The position numbers and the translations under genes are program-made. From NCBI GenBank assembly GCA_002385885.1, contig DGEI01000013.1, positions 145,386 to 209,385 on the forward strand: a stretch of 64,000 nucleotides of DNA, read 5' to 3'. Origin of the DNA: Firmicutes bacterium UBA3930 (lineage in GTDB: Bacteria; Bacillota; Clostridia; Caldicoprobacterales; Caldicoprobacteraceae). Positions within the stretch are counted from its first letter, which is position 1. Each line of letters starts with the position of its first letter. The notes under the pieces are model-generated. The model saw nothing but the letters and a program-made list of their open reading frames with translations. It was not told where the DNA came from and made no database searches. Positions 16,895-25,999 of this stretch are shown piece after piece.

Positions 16895-18094
16895 CTAAGC
16901 CATGGAATAGAGTTCTTTGCAATTTTGAAACATAATCCGCTCAGCAAGAAAGTCAATGTAACTTGTTCTATATAAGCCAGAAGACATTTTATCAGCCAAA
17001 ACATCAGCCAAAACCATCCTAAAAGCCATTGCTGCACCAAAAGATTCTTCAGAAGTCCAGCAATCCCCGCCCCAACATATACGTCTGCAGTCAGGCAAAA
17101 CTTCAAAGAATGTATGAAGAGCATTTTGGGCCGCTGAAGTAGAAACAAGCGGAAGCCAATTCATATCAATATACACATTCTGGTAGTTATGCGCCAATGC
17201 CGCAACTTCATAGAACCAAGGGAAACCACCATGGAAAAGGACAAATTTTACATCCGGATTGGCAGCTATAACCGGTTCCAGGAGCATGGGGTTTGAACCA
17301 GCTAATCTTGCTAAGCCAGTATGTATTTGAATGGGGATATTGTACTCCCTTGCTATATCAACAAAATAACCAAATATATAGTCACCAAATAAAATCCTAT
17401 CGTCATCACTTATCAGTTCGGGAGAAGAACCATAAATTTTTTCTGCCTTGTCCCTGGAAACTTTTTTGAAACTTATATCGCGTTCATAGGCAACTGCACA
17501 TTTTAAAGCACATATTGAAGGCATTTTTGATTCGATATCAGCTTTTAATGCCATTTCATATGCATCAAGGTCCTGCATATCGTAATCAACAAGCATTCTT
17601 GGATTCATACGGTCATGATCCAAACAGTTCTTGTGAAATCCAGCCATCCAAGTATCCATACGGTAAGTTGATGCAACAAATTCCGGATTTGATAAACAAT
17701 CCCCCGGATTCCAATAACTGTCCTGAATAAATTTCTTGTAATTGGCATAACATTCCAGGATATGCCAATGATGCAAACCGTCTTGATGCCGTTTATTAAT
17801 ATCTTCAGATATAGAATCCCAATTGTCAGCATTAATTTCATCATAACCATAGATCTGGCAGATACTCTTTTCCAACCAAACAAAGTATGTATTTGAACGT
17901 ATTGATGTAAGCCATTGCGAACGAGCATCTTTTGTTGTAGAAGCAGGCAGCGAACACCATCCAACATACGAGTTTTTAAAAATACTATCCAATGTCAGTT
18001 TCATTTGCTGTTTGGTTTCTAAATGATGTTCATGGCTGCTTATTATTGGTAACTCAGTTAAATACTTGTGAATTGAAAGAAAATTTTTATTCAT
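16895..18094 (-). CDS. Amidohydrolase-2 family metal-dependent hydrolase
   Basis: This 399-residue TIM-barrel protein is of the amidohydrolase superfamily (PF04909-like). The N-terminal metal motif is IISSHEHHLE. IQIHTGLAR and FVLFHGGFPW carry likely metal-binding histidines, and ICWGGDCWTSEESFG carries the conserved late aspartate. Its layout recalls sugar-acid isomerases and decarboxylases of this superfamily more than peptidases. It is the gene after the sugar ABC permeases, so it probably acts on the imported compound or a derivative. The substrate is unknown; a uronate-like compound is one possibility, and that is inference. Confidence 0.8.
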   Translation of the reverse strand: MNKNFLSIHKYLTELPIISSHEHHLETKQQMKLTLDSIFKNSYVGWCSLPASTTKDARSQWLTSIRSNTYFVWLEKSICQIYGYDEINADNWDSISEDINKRHQDGLHHWHILECYANYKKFIQDSYWNPGDCLSNPEFVASTYRMDTWMAGFHKNCLDHDRMNPRMLVDYDMQDLDAYEMALKADIESKMPSICALKCAVAYERDISFKKVSRDKAEKIYGSSPELISDDDRILFGDYIFGYFVDIAREYNIPIQIHTGLARLAGSNPMLLEPVIAANPDVKFVLFHGGFPWFYEVAALAHNYQNVYIDMNWLPLVSTSAAQNALHTFFEVLPDCRRICWGGDCWTSEESFGAAMAFRMVLADVLADKMSSGLYRTSYIDFLAERIMFQNCKELYSMA

Positions 18095-18112
18095 ATTACT
18101 CTTCCTCCCTTT

Positions 18113-18943
18113 TTAACCTTTTATGCTGCCGCTAGTAAGGCCAGCGATAAAATATTTTTGGAAAAAGAAAAATATAATTATAATCGGAATTACAGTTAAC
18201 GCAGAACCCGATATCATCAATTTGTAATTTGTAGAGTATGGGCTGTTTAAGGACACAATTCCTACAGGAAGAGTAAATCTGGCATTTGACTGCATAACAA
18301 TCAATGGCCATATAAAACTGTTCCAATTATTCATTGCCAGAAGGACAGCCATCGCTCCATAGGCTGGCAGCATAACAGGACTCATTATCTGGAAAAAAAT
18401 ACGATACTCTGTACATCCATCAATTCTGGCAGCATCGACCAATGAATCTGGAATGCCAACTACATACTGCCTAAAAAAGAATACTGCAAAGGGAGATACC
18501 AGAAACGGAAGAATGAGTCCGGCATATGTATTCATTAACTTCATTCTTGAAATAAGCCTGTATAATGGCAATAATAATATTTCTATCGGTATAACAAGAA
18601 TTAGAATAACCAATAAAAAAATAAGATTTCTGCCTTTAAATTGATAAATAGCAATGCCATAGCCCACCATGGATGATAACAATAAGGAAATTGGCGTAGC
18701 AATAAGCAATACAATCAAACTGTTTTTATACCATAAAAGGTAATTCCCGCCCCCAGTAAATATACTAATGTAATTATCCAGTGTAAGCTTATCAGGCTGA
18801 AGTTTGAGATTTAAACCATACTGTAATAACTCCGTCATTGGCTTAAAAGATGCCAAAATCAATGCGAAAATTGGGAAAATTGCAATGATAGCAGCACTTA
18901 TAACAAACAGATACGAGAAAAACCTTGCGACAGTTCTGCCCAT
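18113..18943 (-). CDS. Carbohydrate ABC transporter permease, MalG type
   Basis: This is a 276-residue inner-membrane permease with six predicted helices. The EAA loop that contacts the ATPase is visible as VDAARIDGCTEYRIFFQI near residues 185-203. It overlaps the upstream permease by one base, so the two subunits are coupled. No ATP-binding subunit is encoded nearby. As in many Clostridia and Bacilli, a shared MsmK/MsiK-type ATPase elsewhere would be needed. The substrate is likely an oligosaccharide or a sugar derivative. Confidence 0.92.
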   Translation of the reverse strand: MGRTVARFFSYLFVISAAIIAIFPIFALILASFKPMTELLQYGLNLKLQPDKLTLDNYISIFTGGGNYLLWYKNSLIVLLIATPISLLLSSMVGYGIAIYQFKGRNLIFLLVILILVIPIEILLLPLYRLISRMKLMNTYAGLILPFLVSPFAVFFFRQYVVGIPDSLVDAARIDGCTEYRIFFQIMSPVMLPAYGAMAVLLAMNNWNSFIWPLIVMQSNARFTLPVGIVSLNSPYSTNYKLMISGSALTVIPIIIIFFFFQKYFIAGLTSGSIKG

Positions 18944-19836
18944 TACTGTTCCTCCTTTCCCAATAATCCAAAGTACTTTAATTGAATAACGCTAACAATC
19001 AGGATCATCATCAGCAATATTAATCCTGCTGCAGATCCTAATCCTAAATTGCCAAATGAAATACCCTCTCGGTATATATACCCTAAAATAGTTAAGCCGA
19101 TATTCATAGGTGAGCTGCCTTGCCAAAAGACATAACTTTCTTCAAACATTTTCAATCCTGCTGAAACACTAATAAGTACCACAAAAACAATGACAGGTTG
19201 TAGTGAAGGCAATGTTATATGCAAAAATTTATGCGGCCAGTTTGCTCCATCAATATCAGCAGATTCATATAATTCATTAGGAATATTTTGTAACCCTGCC
19301 ATAAAATATAGCATATTTACCCCTGTCCAACGCCATACTGCCAATAAAACCATTAACAGCATGCCTGTTGATGATTTCATTGTCCATTGCTGTGGAGGAA
19401 TAGAAAACTTGGATAATATACTATTCATAAATGAAGTATCGAGTTCACCAAAAATTTGTCTGAATATAACTCCGCCAACAACTGTAGAAACTACAGCTGG
19501 TAAGAAAATAAACATTTTTAGTGGGTTTTTAAACTTCGTAATACTGTAGTTTACCAAAACTGATAGCAAGATTGGAAGTGTCACCAGGATAAAAACAGAC
19601 CAAAAAGTAAAGACAACTGTATTACTGACTGCTTTATAAAAAGTCTTATCAAATAAAATCCTGTAGTTTTCAAAGCCTACAAATTTCGCTTCGCCAGGTA
19701 CAATACGTTGAAAACTCATAATTATTGTACTAATAGTCGGATACAAGAAAAAAACAATAAAAGTAATCACAAAAGGTGCTGTAAATACATATGGTGCAAC
19801 TTTTTTTGAGGAAAACAGCTGCACAGATTTTCTCAT
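18943..19836 (-). CDS. Carbohydrate ABC transporter permease, MalF type
   Basis: This 297-residue permease has six helices and the EAA motif ESADIDGANWPHKFLHITLP near residues 205-224. The start is set at ATG 19836 because GGAGGGAG lies 9 bases before it. An in-frame upstream ATG at 19887 has no such site. It forms the heterodimeric channel with the MalG-type subunit and takes substrate from the lipoprotein encoded upstream. A hairpin of about 28 bases (19872-19899) lies just before the ribosome-binding site. Confidence 0.92.
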   Translation of the reverse strand: MRKSVQLFSSKKVAPYVFTAPFVITFIVFFLYPTISTIIMSFQRIVPGEAKFVGFENYRILFDKTFYKAVSNTVVFTFWSVFILVTLPILLSVLVNYSITKFKNPLKMFIFLPAVVSTVVGGVIFRQIFGELDTSFMNSILSKFSIPPQQWTMKSSTGMLLMVLLAVWRWTGVNMLYFMAGLQNIPNELYESADIDGANWPHKFLHITLPSLQPVIVFVVLISVSAGLKMFEESYVFWQGSSPMNIGLTILGYIYREGISFGNLGLGSAAGLILLMMILIVSVIQLKYFGLLGKEEQ

Positions 19837-19965
19837 AGAAATATACTCCCTCCTATTTAGAATTATGATATGGCCCCTCAGAAACAAATTCAGGGGGCCG
19901 CAAATAAGAGTTTTGAAATCCAGTTTTTTTCGGTGAGCTTATACCGTATATGATACCATTAATTG

Positions 19966-19991
19966 GGAAGGGAACCATCTGGTTCCCTTCC
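19966..19991 (-). other. Intercistronic stem-loop between binding protein and permeases
   Basis: GGAAGGGAACC and GGTTCCCTTCC form a perfect 11-bp stem with a 4-base loop. On the minus-strand transcript it is not followed by a U-run, so it is unlikely to be a full terminator. Such structures between a binding-protein gene and its permeases often protect the upstream mRNA from 3' decay. This gives the abundant binding protein a higher dose. Confidence 0.6.
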
Positions 19992-20049
19992 TTTTATCCT
20001 TTTTTTCTGCTTTATCAACTGAAATTTCACTCTGGCCAAGGATAAGATA

Positions 20050-21402
20050 TTATTGCTTGTACTTATTTATCGCGCTTGCAAGCTCATCTAATGCTTCCTT
20101 TGGAGTCTTTGTTTGCTCACTTATCACACTAAACATTAATTCCTGCCTTACCAAATCACACATTTCCGCATAACCTTCAACAACATTGGGAGAGTCTATT
20201 TCATCCTTTACCTCTCGAAGGACGGCAAAAATATCCTGTTTAAAATATTCAGTAAACTGGTTTTCTTGCCTGGTCACTTCTGAATCCCACACATCCAACC
20301 GGGGTGGATCGAAGCCAAGAATAGTCCATACAGCTTCCTGTGCTTCTACACTCAACTTTGAATACTCTAAGAAAGACATTGCAGTATCTAAAACAGGACT
20401 TGATTTGAGTGCAACTGTTCCTGTGCCACCCATTCCGGCAGAACGATCTCCATCTTCGGTCCATCTGGGTACTGGTTTGATTTCAATTTTTCCCTCAATT
20501 TGTGGCATATAGTTAACAAAACGCAGCATATACCATAATGGCATCATTAAAGCTGCTGAGCCTCCCTGATTAAAGAAGCTGTAAAACTCTTCTGAATGAT
20601 GATTCCCGCCGGGTGTAGGTATGGCTATTTTATCAACATGAACCATATTGTAAATAAACTCCAATGTTTTAACATTAGATTCATTATTAACGATTACATT
20701 GCCATCTTTATCAAAGAAATCTGAACCTTGCTGGATAATCATAGGGAAAAAGGTAAATACATCCGTAACCTCAATAGTGAACATTGGTTTGCCGGTCTTC
20801 TCCTTAACTTTTTTGCCTGCTTCAACAAAATCATGCCAAGTGTTAATATCGTCGGAGCTGACCCCGGCTTCAGCAAGAATATCTTTATTATAAAACATGA
20901 CTGTGGCACCAACATGCAGCGGCAGCCCATATACTTTTCCGTCCTTAGAATATATGTGAAATCTTGATTTTACAAAAACATCTTCAACTGGTTCTACAAT
21001 ACTTGTTAAGTCTGCAAAAGGAATGTCTCCACGGAGGAAATTTGGAAATTTACTTATTTCAACGTCAGCTATATCTGGAGCACCAGCTCCTGATTGAATT
21101 GCAATTTGCAATTTGTTATGCATTTCTTCAAATGGATAAGTTTCTACTTGTAGATCTATTGGATTATCAGGATTTTTCTTGTTGTAGCCCTTTTCCATTT
21201 CATCCCAATAACCAAGATTCACATCGTTAAATATCCACATCTTCAATACAGTCGGCTCACTTCCATTCTCCTGTTCCTGTTGCGTACCTTGTTTCGAGTT
21301 ACTTTCTCCCGGGACTTGAGAATTGTTATTTTCAGAGGCACATCCCGAAATACAAGCAATCAATAGAATAGTTACCATTAACAGGGATATAATTTTTTTC
21401 AT
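20050..21402 (-). CDS. Extracellular solute-binding lipoprotein (family 1, sugar type)
   Basis: This 450-residue lipoprotein captures substrate for the ABC importer. The signal peptide MKKIISLLMVTILLIACISGC ends in a lipobox with the acylated cysteine at residue 21. A low-complexity linker (SENNNSQVPGESNSKQ) follows, then a periplasmic-binding-protein type 1 fold with LKMWIFNDVNLGYWDEM and YGLPLHVGATVMFYNKD. The start is placed at ATG 21402, with GGAGGGAG 5 bases upstream, instead of at the in-frame ATG at 21465. It heads the operon and is probably controlled by the YesMN system encoded upstream. Confidence 0.93.
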   Translation of the reverse strand: MKKIISLLMVTILLIACISGCASENNNSQVPGESNSKQGTQQEQENGSEPTVLKMWIFNDVNLGYWDEMEKGYNKKNPDNPIDLQVETYPFEEMHNKLQIAIQSGAGAPDIADVEISKFPNFLRGDIPFADLTSIVEPVEDVFVKSRFHIYSKDGKVYGLPLHVGATVMFYNKDILAEAGVSSDDINTWHDFVEAGKKVKEKTGKPMFTIEVTDVFTFFPMIIQQGSDFFDKDGNVIVNNESNVKTLEFIYNMVHVDKIAIPTPGGNHHSEEFYSFFNQGGSAALMMPLWYMLRFVNYMPQIEGKIEIKPVPRWTEDGDRSAGMGGTGTVALKSSPVLDTAMSFLEYSKLSVEAQEAVWTILGFDPPRLDVWDSEVTRQENQFTEYFKQDIFAVLREVKDEIDSPNVVEGYAEMCDLVRQELMFSVISEQTKTPKEALDELASAINKYKQ

Positions 21403-21463
21403 TCTTACTCCCTCCATAAAATTGGTTTTGAAATGATTACTAATGCTCTTTATACTTTTAGCC

Positions 21464-21475
21464 ACGGGTACCCGT
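21464..21475. promoter_or_regulatory. 12-bp palindrome, possible operator
   Basis: ACGGGTACCCGT is a perfect 12-bp palindrome, 62 bases upstream of the binding-protein start. AraC-type response regulators usually bind direct repeats, so a different regulator or chance is also possible. Confidence 0.3.
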
Positions 21476-21582
21476 TATGAAAACAAATCCAAAAAGGCAA
21501 CTATTACCCTATATGATTTGTTCTCTGGATATAACTTTATTACATATAAAAACTTATTTCCATTTTTTATTTTTACATTCTG

Positions 21583-23187
21583 TTATGTTATTTTTACTTT
21601 CTGTTTCTCGATGTTTTCCCAGTAAATACCAGGGGTGCATCCTACATGTTTTCTAAAATTAATAAAAAACTGATTATAGTCGTTGAATCCAACTTCTTTT
21701 GCTATATTTGCTAAAGTTTTTGTCTTCTTATCTGTACTTTCTATTAATTCTAAAGCCCGGTCAATTCGATATTTGTTAAGATAATGTACAAAATTTATAC
21801 CTGTATCTTCTTTGAAGACACGGCTCAGATAACTGGCGTTGAAACTGAGGCGTTTTGCAACATCTTTTAGTGAAATATTATCTTGGTAATGCTTTTGTAT
21901 ATAGAGCAATGCACCTTTTGTAGCGTCCGAGTAAGATGTCATAATAAGTTTTTGATTAAATAATTCTGCTGCTTTTTTACCAATGCTCATAAAAAAAAGT
22001 CTTATTTCTTCAATGTCGCATTCTATTTCCTTTTGTATGAAAGGTAACTGATTTATATCGTACAATTGCGTTATGTCTATTCCATTTTTATGTATTATCT
22101 CATCCAATGTTTTTAATAACGCAAAGCAAAAAATTTGGATACATATAAATTGAGAATTTCGATTCTTTATTTCCTCAAAAATAGTATTTATTTGTTCAGA
22201 ATATTGAGCTAGATTTCCCTGAATAATACTATTTTGAATTCTAAGCTTTTCTTCATTATTCAGCTGTATAGGAGTATTATCTCGTGTTTTACCGGATCTG
22301 AATATATAGTTTTTAGGATAAAAAAATTTCATTTTCAAGTTTTCCACTGCTTTTGAATAAGCGTCCGAATACTTCTTTTCACCAAAATACAAATCACTTA
22401 CACCGAAATACATGACTCCATTCAAAAGCAATGCTATTTTTCTTTGGATGATCTGGAGGTATTTATTTATCTCATTTTGAATACTTTTCATACTGACTAA
22501 ATCTATAAACTCAAAAAGAAGTACCCCTATGTCGTCATCTATCCTGATTAACTCCACTCTATTTGAACCTGATATTATCCCTTCTAAAATATTATAAACT
22601 GTTTTCGAAAAAAAACTTTTATTTTTAGTATTCTTCCTTTTCGATGTCAACTTATAGGAAAACGCTATACAGATAACACCGCTATTTGGGTTTAATTTAT
22701 ATTTCTCCATTTTATTGTACAATTCCTCAATTACATCCTGTTTTGCCAAAAGCAAGCTGCGTAGGAAATCCTTCCGTTGAGCATAGTATTCTTTCTGGTT
22801 TTCATCTGTAAAACACTTTGTCTTTCGTGTATTGTCTAAAATTTTCAACAATGATTCAGATGTAAGTGTATGCTTAAGCAAATAATCCTTTGCTCCGAGT
22901 TTAAGCCCATCACGGACATAACAGTAATCATCATAAGCACTGAGAGCAATTACTACAACATCCGGATAATTCTTTTGAATAAACTCTATAAGCTCAATCC
23001 CATTTATATTCTGCATAACAATATCTGTTATAATAACATCTGGTTTTAACTTTTCGATAAGCCCTATGGCTTCTCTTCCACTTTTCGCTTCTCCAACGAT
23101 CATGTATCCGCATTTCTTAAAATCTATCAGCGATCTTAATTTATCTCTCGAAAGTGCATCATCATCGACAATCAGTATACGATTCAT
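21583..23187 (-). CDS. Response regulator, YesN type (receiver plus AraC HTH)
   Basis: This 534-residue regulator has an N-terminal receiver domain (about 1-120). The phospho-acceptor Asp is in DVIITDIVM (residue 55) and the receiver lysine is in AKDYLLK. A long middle domain (about 125-420) follows. The AraC-type double helix-turn-helix is at the C terminus, with LKDVAKRLSFNASYLSRVFK and IAKEVGFNDYNQFFINFRKH. The second of two adjacent ATG codons is chosen because AGGAGG then lies 6 bases away. It overlaps the kinase gene. Regulators of this type activate the neighbouring sugar ABC operon on sensing the cognate carbohydrate. Confidence 0.93.
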   Translation of the reverse strand: MNRILIVDDDALSRDKLRSLIDFKKCGYMIVGEAKSGREAIGLIEKLKPDVIITDIVMQNINGIELIEFIQKNYPDVVVIALSAYDDYCYVRDGLKLGAKDYLLKHTLTSESLLKILDNTRKTKCFTDENQKEYYAQRKDFLRSLLLAKQDVIEELYNKMEKYKLNPNSGVICIAFSYKLTSKRKNTKNKSFFSKTVYNILEGIISGSNRVELIRIDDDIGVLLFEFIDLVSMKSIQNEINKYLQIIQRKIALLLNGVMYFGVSDLYFGEKKYSDAYSKAVENLKMKFFYPKNYIFRSGKTRDNTPIQLNNEEKLRIQNSIIQGNLAQYSEQINTIFEEIKNRNSQFICIQIFCFALLKTLDEIIHKNGIDITQLYDINQLPFIQKEIECDIEEIRLFFMSIGKKAAELFNQKLIMTSYSDATKGALLYIQKHYQDNISLKDVAKRLSFNASYLSRVFKEDTGINFVHYLNKYRIDRALELIESTDKKTKTLANIAKEVGFNDYNQFFINFRKHVGCTPGIYWENIEKQKVKIT

Positions 23188-25027
23188 CATTATCCTCCTC
23201 TGAGTAAAGAATCGGAAGCTTTATTATTACTTCCGTCATTTCATTTTTTATACTATTTATGGTAAGGCCATATTCACTACCGAAAAGGAGTTGTATACGG
23301 TCATTTACGTTTTTAATGCCAATCCCGCTTAAATGTGATTTTCTTTCCTCAGTTTCAGGTTTTAACAGTTTTTGAATTTTTTCTTCGCTTATACCAGCAC
23401 CATTATCCATGATTATAAAGTGAAGTTGTCTGTCATTTTTTTTGCCAATTATATTTATTATTCCTCCAACTTCCATATCGCTAATTCCATGAACAAGAGC
23501 ATTTTCTACGATGGGTTGTAATATAAAGCACGGGACAAGATAATCTTTTATCTCCTCATCTATATCATACCTAACTTCCAGCGGATAGCCAAATTTAAAT
23601 TCTTGTATATTAATGTAATCTCTTATATAGGAAATCTCTTTGCTAACTGGTATAAGACTGCTTTCTTTGCCGGAACTGGCAATTAATAGATTAATCAGCG
23701 CATTTGTAACTTTTTCTATATTGTCCACACCCTGGATTCTAGCAAGATACGCAATAGTGTTCAGCGTATTTAGCATGAAATGCGGATTAACCTGTCTTTG
23801 TAGCGCCTTTATTTCATATTCCTTTTTTTGGTTTTCTTTTTCAATTATTTGTTTTGTCCGTGCGTTTAATTCGCCTGTCATCCATGCAAATTTACGGCTT
23901 AACTCTCCCAATTCGTCAGGAGCTAAATCATGCATATATGTGGCATCAAAATCGCCATTGACTACCATTTCCATAGCAGTATCCAGTTTTTTCAGAGGAT
24001 TAATAAAGCTATCCAGTAAAATTCGGGCAATTAAAAAAGCGAAAAACGAACAGGCACATCCAATACCTATAATGGCCAAACCTATCGTTCGGGAATGGGA
24101 ATTGAGATAATCATACGGAATGAGCCCCCAAAGAACCCAATCCGTTCCGTCTATTCTATTATATACACCCAAATGTTCTTTTCCATTTAGGATGACATCC
24201 CGTACTCCTTTTTGTTTTTTTGAGTTAAATATATCTATAAAAAATAGCTCATTATTAATATCTCCTGGCTGGTATTTATTGCTTGTTGAAAAAATAATCT
24301 GAGCATCAGAGTTTATAATTGTAATTTCTGAACCAGCTCCCATATTTATACTTTCAAATTTTTTTCGAATCTGTAAATCATCGATCCTCAGTATTAGTAT
24401 TCCAAGCACCTGATTATCTTCTCTGGATTTTATTGTCCTGCACAAAACAAACCCGTTACCCCGATTGTATTTTATTTCAGGGGAATATCTTTTCTCAAAA
24501 TTTTGATTGAATGGGTAATAGATAACCATACTTCCATCTCGATTAAGCTTAGAAGTAACCCTTTTAAGAGACTCTGTAGATGGACTTAAACGAAAATAAG
24601 GATCGCCGAAGCATAATAGAGGCTGATAATGATTTGTCAAAGCAATGATATCTGTCACAATCGGATTATAAATATATTTTTTAGTACAGATATCTGTTAA
24701 TCTTTTTTCTCTACGAAATATTTCATGTTTGCTAAGTTTGCCATAATCCCTAAGCGTGCTTTGCAAAACGTCGTTATACGCAATATCAATGCTGTCATTT
24801 TCAAGGCTTTCAATCATATGAGTTATATTTTTGCTTGCTAACGTGATAACATTTGTTGTAAACATACGGGTTCTTTCTTTTGTTTCTTCAAATGTTTTTT
24901 GATAAGCAAACATACAAATTATAAAGACTGGTACAATACTTACCAAAAAAAAACCCAGGTTAAGCCTATTACCTATAGTTATTCTTCTGATAAAATGAGC
25001 AAAAGAAGTTTTATTTATATCCTGCAA
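23162..25027 (-). CDS. Sensor histidine kinase, YesM type
   Basis: This 621-residue membrane kinase has transmembrane segments near residues 22-44 and 315-338, flanking an extracellular Cache-like sensor domain of about 270 residues. A HAMP segment follows (DTAMEMVVNGDFD). The phospho-acceptor histidine is in RQVNPHFMLNTLNTIAY. The ATPase has IVENALVHG (N box), DNGAGIS and GIGIKNVNDRI (G boxes). The start is TTG at 25027 behind GGAGGG. Its partner is the overlapping AraC-type response regulator. The sensed ligand is probably the sugar taken up by the adjacent transporter. Confidence 0.93.
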   Translation of the reverse strand: MQDINKTSFAHFIRRITIGNRLNLGFFLVSIVPVFIICMFAYQKTFEETKERTRMFTTNVITLASKNITHMIESLENDSIDIAYNDVLQSTLRDYGKLSKHEIFRREKRLTDICTKKYIYNPIVTDIIALTNHYQPLLCFGDPYFRLSPSTESLKRVTSKLNRDGSMVIYYPFNQNFEKRYSPEIKYNRGNGFVLCRTIKSREDNQVLGILILRIDDLQIRKKFESINMGAGSEITIINSDAQIIFSTSNKYQPGDINNELFFIDIFNSKKQKGVRDVILNGKEHLGVYNRIDGTDWVLWGLIPYDYLNSHSRTIGLAIIGIGCACSFFAFLIARILLDSFINPLKKLDTAMEMVVNGDFDATYMHDLAPDELGELSRKFAWMTGELNARTKQIIEKENQKKEYEIKALQRQVNPHFMLNTLNTIAYLARIQGVDNIEKVTNALINLLIASSGKESSLIPVSKEISYIRDYINIQEFKFGYPLEVRYDIDEEIKDYLVPCFILQPIVENALVHGISDMEVGGIINIIGKKNDRQLHFIIMDNGAGISEEKIQKLLKPETEERKSHLSGIGIKNVNDRIQLLFGSEYGLTINSIKNEMTEVIIKLPILYSEEDNDESYTDCR

Positions 25028-25115
25028 TTTTACAATTCCCTCCGCTCCAACAAGTATGTTTCATACATAAAATAAAAATGCTGTTATAATTCATCTTTCT
25101 TGATAAAAATATGTA

Positions 25116-25135
25116 AAAATAGAGAGGATCTGCAA
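25116..25135 (-). other. Hairpin in the leader of the YesM-YesN operon
   Basis: GGATCTG and CAGATCC form a 7-bp stem with a 6-base loop. It is followed on the minus strand by TCTCTATTTTTA. It could be a weak second terminator for degU or an attenuator before the kinase gene. The rest of 25028-25325 shows no gene or clear promoter. Confidence 0.4.
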
Positions 25136-25325
25136 TAACAGATCCCTGGATTATCCTTGCTATTTTGTTAACCTCTGCTGTTGATTTCTTAACACTGTCC
25201 AAAATATCACACACTATTATGAGACAGATTGTTTCACAAAAGCCTTGAAATTTAGTTCTTATTAGTAAAAGTATATGTTGTACATGTTGGCCATCGTTTT
25301 ATGGTTTTTGATCAATTAAATTATA

Positions 25326-25350
25326 AAGGCAGCGGAATTACCGTTGCCTT
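25326..25350 (-). terminator. Terminator of the degSU operon
   Basis: AAGGCAGCGG and CCGTTGCCTT form a 10-bp stem with one mismatch and loop AATTA. On the minus strand it is followed by TATAATTTAA. The upper arm overlaps the first two bases of the degU stop codon. Confidence 0.6.
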
Positions 25351-25999
25351 ATTTTAAATGATTTTTGAACACATAGATTGCGGCCTGGGTACGATCGGAG
25401 ACATCAATTTTCTTGAATATATTAGATACGTGATTTTTTACCGTTTTTTCACTTATGTACAGCTCATCGGCAATTTCCCTGTTGTTTTTTCCGTCAGCAA
25501 TCAGCATTAATACTTCAATTTCTCTCTGGGTTAAATTGTTCTCTTCAAATTGTCGTTTTACCGATTGGTATGTCATTTTATCATAATCCTTGATAAGGCT
25601 GCTTGTAAGGTTAGGCTGTATGTATGTATCTCCTCTATATACATCCCTTATTGCTTTTATGAGATGATCCACATCCGCATCCTTCATAATATAGCCGGCA
25701 GCTCCTATTCGTATGGCTTCCACTAAATACTCTCTGTCATCATGTATTGTCAGTACAATAATTCTGGCCGGACATCCCTTTTCTTTGAGCTCCCGTATGG
25801 CATATACACCGTTTTGCACCGGCATATTGATGTCCATCAATACTACATCAGGATTCAGTTTCATGGCTTGTTCGACCGCTTCCTTGCCATTGGAAGCTTC
25901 TCCGATTACTTCTATATCATTCTCAAGCTCCAATACCTGTTCAAGCCCTTTTCTTATAAGCGAATGATCATCTGCTATCAAAACCTTTATCTTCTCCAT
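25349..25999 (-). CDS. Response regulator, DegU/NarL type
   Basis: This 216-residue regulator has a receiver domain (about 1-120) with Asp56 in PDVVLMDINMP, and the receiver lysine in AAGYIMKD. A LuxR-type helix-turn-helix is at the C terminus, with LTQREIEVLMLIADGKNNREIADEL-type sequence and EKTVKNHVSNIFKKI. It overlaps the kinase gene by 32 bases. The pair resembles Bacillus DegS/DegU, which controls secreted enzymes and motility. The target genes in this organism cannot be inferred from the window. Confidence 0.93.
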   Translation of the reverse strand: MEKIKVLIADDHSLIRKGLEQVLELENDIEVIGEASNGKEAVEQAMKLNPDVVLMDINMPVQNGVYAIRELKEKGCPARIIVLTIHDDREYLVEAIRIGAAGYIMKDADVDHLIKAIRDVYRGDTYIQPNLTSSLIKDYDKMTYQSVKRQFEENNLTQREIEVLMLIADGKNNREIADELYISEKTVKNHVSNIFKKIDVSDRTQAAIYVFKNHLK

